Assembly (NCBI RefSeq): GCF_008065375.1 | Contig: NZ_VJYI01000023.1 | Span: 124,001 to 188,000, forward strand | Reading direction: 5' to 3' | Source of the DNA: Nonomuraea sp. SYSU D8015 | GTDB lineage: Bacteria > Actinomycetota > Actinomycetes > Streptosporangiales > Streptosporangiaceae | Length of the DNA stretch: 64,000 nt | Shown: in pieces, positions 56,801 through 63,444 of the stretch | Numbering within the stretch: position 1 is the stretch's first letter | Layout of the letters: every line of letters starts with the position of its first letter | Made by a program: the position numbers and the translations under genes | The notes under the pieces: generated by a model | Seen by the model: the letters and a program-made list of their open reading frames with translations, nothing else | Databases searched by the model: none | Told to the model about the DNA's origin: nothing

Positions 56801-57034
56801 ATAGCCAGCTACGACTATGTGAATCACATCGTTAATAATCCGCGCGGCGTCCGAATCCACAGAAACCTGACAGCTGCTTGGGCGGCAGTGGGACTCGGCA
56901 GCCTCGTAATCGCTACCTTACCCGCCTTGGGCACAGTAGCGGCGGCAACAGGAGCCTTTGTCGCAACAGTCGGACTCACCATGGGCGGTATGGCGGGAAT
57001 TTACGCAATCATTGCAGCCATGAAGAACGGCTAG
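50861..57034 (+). CDS. Secreted RHS-repeat protein with unrecognised C-terminal module
   Basis: A 2057-residue exported RHS protein. The signal peptide is LCSITALSCLFIVLMASTPA; the N-terminal shell shows ELALSYSSNAVDGRTVSVNN; many YD repeats follow (YDPLGRLVKV, YDVLGRKIKAEDP); and the RHS core is RLGAREYDPMSGKFLSADP then DPYGL, ending at residue 1808. RHS shells enclose and release a C-terminal toxin or signal. Here the tip (1809-2057) holds four 18-residue basic repeats (1810-1881), a region with four cysteines (DCNSSAEATTMC, ECRP, DTCG), and a hydrophobic Gly/Ala-rich tail (about 2002-2057) that could form two membrane helices. No known nuclease or deaminase motif was seen. The ATG at 50861 begins the signal peptide. 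Confidence 0.9.
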   Translation: MRRSRWQLCSITALSCLFIVLMASTPAEASLARIVEVMALEGPARPSKPQEVERVPGEDFEPPAARPDPEAAPARRPAARTDWPSAGAAEVAVTAAADRSAAAKAQAGSLPVWVAATGQPGPERVKVEVRDQAAAEKAGVAGLLISVRRADGRAERGPVTVTVDYSAFQDAYGGDWASRLTLAPVSGDATPVTAVRNDLTAGTVSAQVSVGDAPSTLVLAAAADGPKGDYRATSLAPSGLWQVSTQSGEFSWSYPLNAPPVPGGLEPELALSYSSNAVDGRTVSVNNQPSWVGEGWNLMPGFVERSYKACAEDLNGNNGTTRTGDLCWETDNATLSFGEQSGRMVFENNVWRPEDDDGTKIERVVRNDPLANGDDNGEYWKVTTTDGTQYFFGLNRLPGWTSGKTTTQSTWTAPVFGNDANEPCRAATFAASACQQAYRWNLDYVVDAHGNSMSYFYTPESNKYAQNMGQATGTYTRAGTLARIEYGTRAGAEYAGPAPARVVFEPADRCLAGPNCASHTDTVAWPDVPWDTECTTATCGTKNAPTFWSTKRLSKITTQVSTGNGTYRSVDRWELAHTFPPVNDGSGDRVLWLNGITHTGLAGKNGATITLPAVTFDATMLPNRVNAADDGLPPLNKPRLTRITSESGGAIDVTYAPPDCAAGARATPETNTKRCFPVKWAMPPATEPVNDWFHKYVVAKVIQDDLVTDAKNMVTNYDYDTAKGGAWAYSTDPLIEEKKRTWSTWRGYEKVTVRQGDPANDENKPESKTEYLYFRGMHGDRLNAAGGARTVEYTDSTGANVADIEPLAGMVRQEITYDGATALSTEFNDPWTRLTATQGSYKAHQVEVKRSETRERRSNGTFRTTRVDTKYDEYGNAIEVNDLGDVAGPGDDRCTTTTYAHNVAAMLVEFPSTTKTVGVACGTTPSYPADAISDTKISYDGQAFGLAPLKGDVTRTEAAKSYTDGIAAYLVQGTAVFDEFGRVREVKDALNRTTTTAYTQTHGLTTTTRVTKVADPNNADGPGNHVTSTTIDPAWGHPVTEVDAAGRTTSLVYDPLGRLVKVYKPGRTETDGDPHIGYEYGVNRSGGPNWIRTSTLRANGNVVATYELFDGFQRLRQTQAPSPGGGRALTDTLYDTRGLVSVNRPVYHATGDPGTTLYSLTGTEAAKLPPATVTTYDGAERQREEIYFERNTERWRTSTSYSPDWVSQIPPEGGTATTTWIDARDRVTALVQYHGRTLTSPNDVTRYAYDKAGRLAAVTDAASNVWRYRYDVLGRKIKAEDPDRGTSTMTYDDAGQLKTVTDARGKTIASTYDTFGRLVETRLGSETGTLMTKNVYDTLAKGALTSSTRYVNQQPYSQAVTGYDAAGRPEGASVTIPAVENQLAGTYTTRLTYRVDGSLATKTLPKLGDLHPETITYDYDDLGRSKTMTGELTYVTDTKYTSLGEIAQLELGAGDKRLWRTTYYEEGTRRLTETLTERDKTDNGGLMVHDLTYGYDHAGNVKRITDRTAGSQQDTQCFTVDHLRRVTAAWTQGTDTCATTPSAATIGGPAPYWHEYGYDPIGNRTKKTVKGLAGAADAVTDYTYPDPGDGVTRPHAVANTTTNSTTTAYGYDAAGNTTSRPGPTGLQTLTWNDEGLLASITASGKTTSYLYDATGQQLIRRDPGAVTLFVGEGELRLNTATGSTTGTRYYDGLGTRTGDGFTWTVADHHGTSQVAIDATTLATTSRRMDLFGNPRGTTTEWPGGNRGFVGGTANQETGLTRLGAREYDPMSGKFLSADPIIDPFDPQQMNAYAYSNNNPATMTDPYGLRYNSRTDALKKALRASGSRNKNRTKQLGKALRKNGKQYNKRSAALRKSLKQGSAAYKNRTDRIKNALWIPHTPQSKPDCNSSAEATTMCLTAATSKIGSIFKGFEDWLNFRDWINRHRTTKVTVYRDGGHTKGVYTVDGNGDILYEHWSTECRPTLGMQDTCGIIAHGNWEFIASYDYVNHIVNNPRGVRIHRNLTAAWAAVGLGSLVIATLPALGTVAAATGAFVATVGLTMGGMAGIYAIIAAMKNG
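56288..56503 (+). repeat. Four 18-residue (54-bp) repeats in the RHS tip
   Basis: The four units are YNSRTDALKKALRASGSR, NKNRTKQLGKALRKNGKQ, YNKRSAALRKSLKQGSAA and YKNRTDRIKNALWIPHTP, in exact 18-residue register, consensus xxxR-T/S-xxLxKALRxxG. They start two residues after the RHS core and form a basic, probably helical linker. The DNA repeats are diverged, so this is an old duplication under protein-level constraint. Confidence 0.85.
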
Positions 57035-57071
57035 TCGATCGACAAATCGAACCCTACCGTTGGGGAAGTGT

Positions 57072-57117
57072 GATGTAGTTGTGCTCCAACCGGTAATGGT
57101 TGGGTCACAACTACATC
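57072..57117 (+). terminator. Strong hairpin after the RHS gene
   Basis: GATGTAGTTGTG (57072-57083) pairs with CACAACTACATC (57106-57117), and inside it CCAACC pairs with GGTTGG around a GGTAAT loop, separated by CT/GT. It lies 37 nt after the RHS stop. There is no long T-run, but stem strength suggests transcription termination or, alternatively, a recombination site between the RHS tip and the orphan copy. Confidence 0.6.
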
Positions 57118-57234
57118 TTATGGCCCCGACGGGATGAGCTGATATGGCCGCCGACGGCACGTCGGACGCTGCTCGACCGCTTGAACGGCACTGCACAGTC
57201 AGGTGCCTTCGACAACACCACCTGTACCTATCTG

Positions 57235-57538
57235 GTCCAGGTGGCCAAAACCGGGCCGAACCGGCTGGGCGCTGACGAATACGAGCCGATGACGGGCGAG
57301 TGTTCTTTGGCCGATCCGATCACCGACCCGTTCGCCTCGCAACAAATGAACGTCTGCGCCTGCAGCGGTACAACCCGCTGTCACGACCGACCCTGACGGT
57401 CTGAGATGCAGTTCTCGCTGAACGCATCAATCGGCGCTGAAAGGAAAGCGGCGGGCAGCTGTATTGTGCAGGCTCTGAAACGGAAAGGTCATTCGGTGCA
57501 AAGAACTGCATCAATCGCTTCAAGAACGTCCTGTGAGC
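57235..57538 (+). pseudogene. Orphan RHS core plus repeat linker, decayed
   Basis: NRLGADEYEPMTGECSLADP then ITDPFASQQMNVCACS copies the RHS core (compare RLGAREYDPMSGKFLSADP). After a frame change VTTDPDGLRCSSR corresponds to MTDPYGLRYNSR, and further pieces in shifting frames, QALKRKGHS and NRFKNVL, match units 2 and 4 of the 18-residue linker repeats. The reading ends in TGA where the intact protein continues into its tip. It is a decayed duplicate of the core-linker junction, as expected from an orphan toxin cassette or a displaced former end of the gene. Confidence 0.72.
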
Positions 57539-57695
57539 ATTACGTGATCCGCGGCGGGCAAATCGGGCAAAGGTAGCCGTCTTAGCTTCATGGATGCCTC
57601 AGTGGATCGCACCGCGAATGGAGCGGCCATATTCCTGCGGCAATCAGAAGTGCCCTCGACCGATGTGCGAGGGTTTAGATCCAGAGAGGATTTTC

Positions 57696-58144
57696 ATGAA
57701 ACCGACGTTCAGCAAGTCGCTCGCGGCGGCCGGACGGTCATCACAATGATGATGCTTACCGGAGCCGCGCACGCCGCCGATACAGCCTACAATGCGAAGC
57801 CTCAGCAGCTCACGGCATTCCCGAGGAGTGGGTTGGAACCCAGCACAGTCGAGCGTGAGATCTGGCTCCGGGGAGATGCGGCCGGCTACGGGTGGTTCAT
57901 TTACGTTCAGCCGAATGCCATCAGCTCCCGCAACAACTACACCGGGTTCCTCTCTGAGGTTACTTATAGGTGGATAGACAAGATCGTCCCCGGGGATGGA
58001 TTCTACAGCCGCAGAGCCAGGCTTCTCCCGAGGAGCAATAACCGAAGTGCTGGACCGCGGACAGAGTGGAGGATCACCTGCACCTGGTCACTGTCCTCTG
58101 ATGGCACCTACACGTGGAGGCCCGCGCTCGATCCGCACTTCTGA
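57696..58144 (+). pseudogene. Small secreted protein with signal-peptide frameshift
   Basis: The ATG at 57696 follows AGAGAGGA and reads MKPTFSKSLAAAG; one base out of frame, VITMMMLTGAAHAADTAYNA completes a signal peptide, and about 120 mature residues follow (EREIWLRGDAAGYGWFIYVQ, YRWIDKIVPGDGFYSRRARL) to 58144. The break is near 57735. The mature part is beta-rich with no recognised family. It lies just downstream of the RHS locus; an antitoxin role is possible but only positional. Confidence 0.55.
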
Positions 58145-58246
58145 TTTACAGCGTGAAAGGAACACACTTCTCCTCAGCAAGGAACCGTCCATGCCGAGGA
58201 GGAGATCCACAGATAGTTCCGATAGCCCAAAGGAAGGATTGTTGTC

Positions 58247-58561
58247 ATGAAGACCACGAGAATGTTCGTCGTCGCGCTTGCGTTGACCGGAATGGCCTGG
58301 ACGGCCAACGTGACGACCGCCAATGCCGCAACGGGATCTCTCATTCTGCACTTCCCTGACAGGCCCGACGCTGCTATTCCCAACCCCAGCGCGGGATGCT
58401 TCTCTCCGGAACCCACTTTCACCGGCGTCACGAACAGGACCGACGTCTCGGTCGCCGTCTACCAGCAGCCCGGTTGCAGCGGCACCGTCGTTCGGGTGGT
58501 CAAGCCCGGGACGGGCCCTGTGGACATAGGGCAGGGACGCAGCGTGAAGGTCCCGTCCTGA
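58247..58561 (+). CDS. Small secreted protein
   Basis: A 104-residue protein with a clear signal peptide (MKTTRMFVVALALTGMAWTA, cleavage near ANA) and AAGGAAGGA before the ATG. The mature domain of about 77 residues has two cysteines (GCFSPEP, PGCSGT) and several short beta segments. Its family was not recognised. It follows the frameshifted secreted protein gene in the same direction, about 100 bp downstream. Confidence 0.7.
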   Translation: MKTTRMFVVALALTGMAWTANVTTANAATGSLILHFPDRPDAAIPNPSAGCFSPEPTFTGVTNRTDVSVAVYQQPGCSGTVVRVVKPGTGPVDIGQGRSVKVPS

Positions 58562-58766
58562 GCGACGAATCGAACAGCTGAAGACAGGTCGCCATCCGTC
58601 GCGCAGCCTGCGCAGGTCGTCCTCGCGACGGCCTGCGCGGGCCGTCTCGGCGGGCGCCATGAAGATGGCCGCTAAGTCTTTCCTTGAGCCCTGGGCCGAA
58701 TTCGCAGGGCCAATGGGAAGTTGATGGATAATCACTCTGATGATTCAAGACAGGAGGGGGAATAAT

Positions 58767-59165
58767 ATGATTTCTCCTCTCGATCGCGCTTGTGCGCTCG
58801 GTATTGCATCGGTGTCGTTGGGGCTCGCGCTGGTGGCCTGTGGCGCGGCGAAAGATCTCGGCCAGGCCGCGAACCCGACCACCGCCGCCGAAGGAACGCC
58901 GAGCCCAACTGTAAAATCCACAGCGAAGTCGAGGTCGGATAATCGCCCGAGCAAGGCGCGGCTCATCAAGAGGATAAAAGCGGAGCTGGGTTCAGGAGTG
59001 CCGTCCAAGGTCGTGACATGCATGGCCGACGTTGTACTGATGTATGGCCGCAAAGCCGATGTCCAGCGCTACATTGCAGGAGCCATTGACAGTATCGACA
59101 GGATCAAGATGAGCGACGAGAAAGCGGTCGAGAAAGCTGGGTGGAGGTGCACCGAACTGGCGTGA
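58767..59165 (+). CDS. Small lipoprotein
   Basis: A 132-residue lipoprotein: the N-terminal hydrophobic segment ALGIASVSLGLALVAC ends in a lipobox cysteine, then a Thr/Ser-rich linker, then a helical domain (KARLIKRIKAELGSGVPSKV, DVQRYIAGAIDSIDRIKMSD) with two cysteines (VTCMAD, WRCTEL). The ATG at 58767 is preferred over one 27 nt upstream because GGAGGGGG precedes it correctly. A membrane-anchored protein next to an RHS tip with a hydrophobic tail is a candidate for an immunity factor, by position alone. Confidence 0.75.
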   Translation: MISPLDRACALGIASVSLGLALVACGAAKDLGQAANPTTAAEGTPSPTVKSTAKSRSDNRPSKARLIKRIKAELGSGVPSKVVTCMADVVLMYGRKADVQRYIAGAIDSIDRIKMSDEKAVEKAGWRCTELA

Positions 59166-59280
59166 GCGCAGCGCACTCTGCCCGACGCTCACGCGGCGCC
59201 GGCCTTCTCTCGCGAGTCACATCCGAGTGAGTGCCCGAGCGCCTGGCGCAAGGGTGGACAGGCGGGTGGACAGGCGGCGT

Positions 59281-59470
59281 TCACGACGCGCTCACTCGCT
59301 TGAGGCCGCGCTTTGGCCAGGAGCGGGCCAATGGCCGCATTCCGGCCAGGCCGACCTTGGCGTAGATCGCGGTGATCAGCGGGTGTGTGCCGCATGATCT
59401 GTCCGATCTCCTCCCGCGAGCCGTCGTCGGTGAGCATCGCGCTGGCCGCCGACGTCAAGATCGCCTTGGC
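59281..59470 (-). pseudogene. Tyrosine recombinase C-terminal remnant
   Basis: SAASAMLTDDGSREEIGQIM then RH, and, one base shifted, ITAIYAKVGLAGMRPLARSW followed by a short basic tail to TGA at 59281. This matches the last 60 residues of XerC/phage-type integrases (EEIGQxxRH, the nucleophile Tyr in TAIYAKV). The core with the first Arg and Lys is missing. Confidence 0.65.
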
Positions 59471-59479
59471 GCTGGCGTG

Positions 59480-60250
59480 GTGTCTGTCCCCATGGCTCCA
59501 ACCTGCCAGAACGTGGCTGGTGGTCGCGGACGGGCTCACTCCGGCTAGCGCGCTCGCAGCGGCCGCGCGTCGACGGCCCTGAGGGCCTCGCTGCGCAGCT
59601 CGAGGCCCTCGCCCCAGGCCAACCGCGCCAACTTCGTGCTCGTCGAGGGCGGCGCGCTGGCGTTCGACGAGCTGGAGGAGCGCGTCCGAGCCGTGGTCAA
59701 AGGCCGGTGGGCGACGTCCCCGGCGGTGGCGTGACAGCAGGTTTTGCCGGTGCGGACCAGCCGGTCCAGTTCGGCGGTGGCCTTGGCCAGTTTCAAGGCG
59801 CGTGCGGCGGCCGACCATCAGCATCGTGCGTGAGTCTCTTGCGCCGTCCGGCGATCTTCGCAGCGCCGTCATCGCATCGACGACCTGGGACACCTCCCCG
59901 CGCCGCCGTCGAAGGCCCGGTGGTAGATCGGAATGCCGCCGTTGCGGGTGACCGCGATCCCGGCCTGGACCTGCTTGAGGTCGGTGCGCCGGTCCTCGGA
60001 GTGACAGCGTTTGAAGGCCGGGTGGTCCCCATCGACCTGCTCGAACGCCCCGAACTCGATGATTCGCGCCCACCCCGGCCGATCCAACGATCTGCTCCGG
60101 TTCCGGCGCGATCGCATCATCCGGAGCCCGGGCGAACAGATTGTCGTTGAGCGGGCCGGGCACGATACCGAAGACCAGCTGCACGGCCCGGCCCTCCAGC
60201 GACCACAGCGGTTCAGGCGAGGTCAACCGGCGGCAGAACTCCGCGATCAC
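59480..60250 (-). pseudogene. IS1634-type transposase remnant
   Basis: Pieces in several frames recall IS1634 transposases: LWSLEGRAVQLVFGIVPGPL then LNDNLFARA at the N terminus, CHSEDRRTDLKQVQAGIAVT and GGIPIYHRAFDGGAGEVSQV in the middle, QVVDAMTALRR thereafter. Three or more frame changes are needed and the C-terminal part is lost at the border with the integrase remnant. Confidence 0.6.
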
Positions 60251-60432
60251 CAGCAGGGCGCCCGACTGCCGACGCGAAAACCATCTGCGACACGATCTCA
60301 GCCCGCTCCCGGCGAGCCCGATGACGGGGTTGACTCAGAAGACCGCCCATACCCGGTCGCACGGGCCCGCCCGGCATTCATGACGGGAGCCGCAAAAACG
60401 ATCTCGTGAAGAACAGGGGCCAGATTGTCAAT

Positions 60433-60651
60433 ATGGTGACTGACACAGGACGTAGGCGACGGTATGGCGAGGCTCTCCCGCTTGTGGCCTTGAGCCGGCC
60501 AGGCAAATGTAAGCGGTTGGTGGCCGCAGCTCGTGAGCTGGTGAATCGCCGGGGCGTCGCGCATACTCCGCCGGCCGACGTCGCACCTCGCCCCGACCTT
60601 CCGCCGTCCCGTTTTGCACACCTTTTCTCAAAAATCTCCGCAGTATCCTGA
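60433..60651 (+). pseudogene. TetR N-terminal HTH scrap
   Basis: KRLVAAARELVNRRGVAHTP then ADVAPRPDLPPS resembles the DNA-binding helices of a TetR regulator, but the recognition helix and the ligand domain are absent and the ending is unrelated. Its end overlaps the convergent gene at 60628. Confidence 0.4.
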
Positions 60652-60909
60652 TGGCGATCGGCACGTGTTGTCCGGCAAGACGTACAGATATAGGTCCCAA
60701 TGAGCTGTAGGTTCTGCCACAATTTCACAACTATAGGTGATAGTATGAGGATTTCTGGCGTACCTGGCGCCTTCTGTCCGGCATTGCTCCAACGTGTTGA
60801 CGGGCTGCACCATCATCTTATCGGAAGTCGGGCCGGGCTCGCCGCTCGCAAATACTGCGACCAACGCCACGGCTGATATCATCAATGCAATTATCAGTTT
60901 GCGGTCCAT
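60628..60909 (-). CDS. Small secreted or membrane-anchored Cys-rich protein
   Basis: A 93-residue protein with AAGGGAG ahead of ATG 60909 and a hydrophobic start (MDRKLIIALMISAVALVAVF). The mature part has four cysteines (EQCRTEG, YSCEIV, NTCRSPSGYC) and is rich in aromatic residues. No family is recognised. The DNA is clearly lower in GC than the neighbourhood. A longer frame starting at 61131 is not supported. It resembles the other small exported products after the RHS locus. Confidence 0.6.
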   Translation of the reverse strand: MDRKLIIALMISAVALVAVFASGEPGPTSDKMMVQPVNTLEQCRTEGARYARNPHTITYSCEIVAEPTAHWDLYLYVLPDNTCRSPSGYCGDF

Positions 60910-61180
60910 GACTCCCTTGACAAAAATGTGCAGATAGTTTCTTTGCCGAAGCATTTCAGCATCGGCCGTCTTCATATTGGCTTCAGTGGCTAAAAGGCGT
61001 CGGCGGGGTGGCTGCGGGAAAGGGCGGCCAGGTGCCGACTCGTAGCCACCTTTCACACCCGCACCATCTTGTCGGCGCTGCTCCGCCACCACCGAAAGAG
61101 AGGACAGGGCCCACAAAAGAGACTTAGCCACAAGTCGGACGCGACCCCAATTGTTGACACCATGGTCCTACTATGTTCAC

Positions 61181-62371
61181 GTGACCAAAAGAACTGCGGT
61201 CATCGTGGCGGTAGCGCTGGCGGTGACGGCCTGCAGCGACGGGCATCGCCCTACCGCGCCACCCTCATTGACGTCCTCGTCGACATCCGGCCCGGTTGCC
61301 GACCCCCAGCCCACGCCGGTCGAGACCGCTCCCATACAGGACACACTGGGGCAGGCACGGGGAGCGTGGAAGGACACCGGGGTTTTTGGCGACGACCCGA
61401 TCTACATGAGGAGCGTCGCGGCTCCGGGCCCCCGGGACGCCTGGGCGGTGGGATCCGCCGCTGATGAGTCCGCGGGCATCGTGAAGCATTGGGACGGCCG
61501 CCGATGGCGGTCGGTCAAGCCTCCGGGGAAGAATGGCCGGAACGGACTCGAGGTGGTATCCGCGCTGTCAAGCAGTGACGTGTGGGTGTTCGGCCAGGAC
61601 GGGGACGTATGGCGGCGCGAGGGCGTCGGCTGGTCGCACAAGGGCCGTCCGGGCCGGATCGCCAATCTGAACGATGCCGTCGTGATCGGCCCACGTGAGG
61701 TGTGGGTGGCCGGACGCATGGATGACGAGAGCCAGAGTCCCGTGGTCGCGCGCTGGTCGGGTGCCTCGTGGGTGACCGTACCGGCTCCTTTCGCGGGCGA
61801 GGTGACGTCTCTGAGCGCCGATTCTCGCCGGCAGTTGTGGGCCATGGGCGTGGGGGCGGACAACGTCCCCGCCGTCGCGCGCTGGGACGGCGAGCGCTGG
61901 CAGGCTCTACCGCTGCCTGACCGGCTTCATTCGCAGCAGGTGACGTTGAAGCGAATCGTGGCGGCGTCGCCAGGAAAGGCGTGGATCGCGGGAGTCTTCC
62001 ACATCCGGGACAGCAAGAGATACGAACCGGGCTTCGTCATGTACTGGAACGGGCGCGATTGGCAGTCGCTCGACGCTCCCTCGCCCGATGCCTTCCAGCC
62101 GCCCGGATCCGGGATTTACTCCGAATTCGGCACCATCGTGTCCGACGGCCGTGGCGGCCTCTGGCTCGGCGACGAGCACGGCCGCATCTGGCACTACGAC
62201 GGTCGCAAGTGGTGGCCTGAAAAGACGCCGCCCGACACCAGCTGGTTCATCGCCAGCGACTTCGCCTCCATCCCGGGCAGCCGCCGGGCGATCGCGGTCG
62301 GCAGCCAACCGGAGGCCGAGGAGGACAGCGTGGGCTGGATCTGGCTGCGGCACCCGATTGCGGTCAATTGA
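61181..62371 (+). CDS. Beta-propeller lipoprotein
   Basis: A 396-residue lipoprotein: VIVAVALAVTAC ends in the lipobox Cys, followed by a Ser/Thr/Pro linker and six to seven blade-like repeats each containing W-rich strands (DAWAVGSAADESAGIVKHWD, DVWVFGQDGDVWRREG, EVWVAGRMDDESQSPVVARW, KAWIAGVFHIRDSK). The W-x-W/A-G pattern suggests a WD40/Kelch-like propeller on the outer membrane face, probably for protein binding. The GTG at 61181 begins the signal; a longer frame upstream lacks a ribosome site. Function unknown. Confidence 0.78.
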   Translation: MTKRTAVIVAVALAVTACSDGHRPTAPPSLTSSSTSGPVADPQPTPVETAPIQDTLGQARGAWKDTGVFGDDPIYMRSVAAPGPRDAWAVGSAADESAGIVKHWDGRRWRSVKPPGKNGRNGLEVVSALSSSDVWVFGQDGDVWRREGVGWSHKGRPGRIANLNDAVVIGPREVWVAGRMDDESQSPVVARWSGASWVTVPAPFAGEVTSLSADSRRQLWAMGVGADNVPAVARWDGERWQALPLPDRLHSQQVTLKRIVAASPGKAWIAGVFHIRDSKRYEPGFVMYWNGRDWQSLDAPSPDAFQPPGSGIYSEFGTIVSDGRGGLWLGDEHGRIWHYDGRKWWPEKTPPDTSWFIASDFASIPGSRRAIAVGSQPEAEEDSVGWIWLRHPIAVN

Positions 62372-62492
62372 CCGCGCTGCGGCGACGGGCGGACGACGCG
62401 GTTCGAAGGCCTGGATGAAGGCCTTGGCCCGACTGCTGCGCGGCGAGCAGGGCATGCCAACCAAGAGATTGGCGGGCGAACATAGACGGCGA

Positions 62493-62768
62493 TCAAGCCC
62501 CGACAGACCCCGAGCTGGCCTCGTGGGCGCTGTCGGTATCGCCGCGCACCAGCACCGCGGTGGCTCGGGCCAAAACAGCCCACTGCACCGCCTCGGCCAC
62601 GGATGCGGCGCCCACCGCCAACAACACATCGCCCACGACTCGCTCGTCGGTGGGGTCCGGCATCGCCACGCTGCGCAGCTGAGCTGAGCGTGCCCCGGGC
62701 TGGCTACAAAGCCGCACTCCGTATCCGCCCAGCACGTTGACCAGGCGATCCAATCTGACCATGAGCAC
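62493..62768 (-). pseudogene. PucR-type regulator N-terminal fragment
   Basis: The roughly 91 residues VRLDRLVNVLGGYGVRLCSQ, SVAMPDPTDERVVGDVLLAV, SVAEAVQWAVLARATAVLVR resemble the first domain of PucR/CdaR-like purine-catabolism regulators. The remaining GGDEF-like and C-terminal HTH parts are missing and the frame ends soon after. It is likely a truncated gene, unless it is a stand-alone sensor domain. Confidence 0.55.
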
Positions 62769-62919
62769 TTTCTGCCCCGTTTCGACGACGTACTGTATCC
62801 ACCGGCTCGACGGCCGCGTCCGATCCGGGCCGAGCTGCGCCGGGCCGACAGCGCGTTTGGCTTGCCTTGATCACCAGCTCGCTCCCGCGTGAAGGCGGCT
62901 CCTGCGGTGAACCGGACGT

Positions 62920-62963
62920 AACCGTGCGTCTTCCCCACGCGGACAAGGGAAAGACGCACGGTT
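62920..62963 (-). terminator. Terminator-like hairpin after the DksA-type gene
   Basis: AACCGTGCGTCTT (62920-62932) pairs perfectly with AAGACGCACGGTT (62951-62963) around an 18-nt loop, 83 nt past the stop of the leftward gene that ends at 63046. This 13-bp perfect stem fits a transcription terminator. Confidence 0.6.
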
Positions 62964-63045
62964 TCCGGCGGGGCCAGGCCCGGCGACATGACGCTCGACA
63001 TCCGGCACCGGCCTCTCCTGCTCGTCGCGCCTGGCGGGCGGCAGG

Positions 63046-63387
63046 CTAGGCGGTTTCGGATCGGCGCTGGCAGCTGATGCACAGGCGGGCCAGCGGCCGG
63101 ATCTTGAGCCGGTCGAACGGGATGCCCGCCTCACAGTGGCTGCAGCGGCCGTAGGTGCCGGCCGCCAGCCGGTCCAGGGCCTGGGTCAGCTCGGTGATGG
63201 CGCGGTGGGCGGCGGCCACGGACACGAGCAGCTCCTGCCAGGTGTCGTCGGCCCCGCTACCGTCGTGCGTCTCAGCCTGCAGGTCGCGCAGCTGGCGGGT
63301 GCGCCGCTCCAGCTGCTCTTGCAGGTCTTGACGCAGCGCCTGCAGCTGCACACTGCTGAGGTGAGGCGTGTGTCGAGTATCGGTCAT
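63046..63387 (-). CDS. DksA/TraR C4-type zinc finger protein
   Basis: A 113-residue protein: an N-terminal coiled coil (LSSVQLQALRQDLQEQLERR, continuing to RHxITELTQALDRL) and a C-terminal four-cysteine zinc finger (GRCSHCEAG ... ARLCISCQ). This is the DksA/TraR layout of proteins that enter the RNA polymerase secondary channel or, in actinomycetes, are small stress-related homologues. Length is short but normal for TraR-type members. It is followed on the same strand by a hairpin. Confidence 0.85.
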   Translation of the reverse strand: MTDTRHTPHLSSVQLQALRQDLQEQLERRTRQLRDLQAETHDGSGADDTWQELLVSVAAAHRAITELTQALDRLAAGTYGRCSHCEAGIPFDRLKIRPLARLCISCQRRSETA

Positions 63388-63444
63388 GACGGGAAACCCC
63401 TTTTCCTCGAACGAGGGGAAAACTGGACAGCCGGCTCCGCCGAT

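Noticed and set aside
51416..56860. An 1814-codon leftward open frame antisense to the RHS gene
   Set aside because: It is the mirror of a long high-GC coding frame; its translation is low-complexity Val/Gly/Arg-rich with no domain, and the plus strand shows clear RHS repeats.
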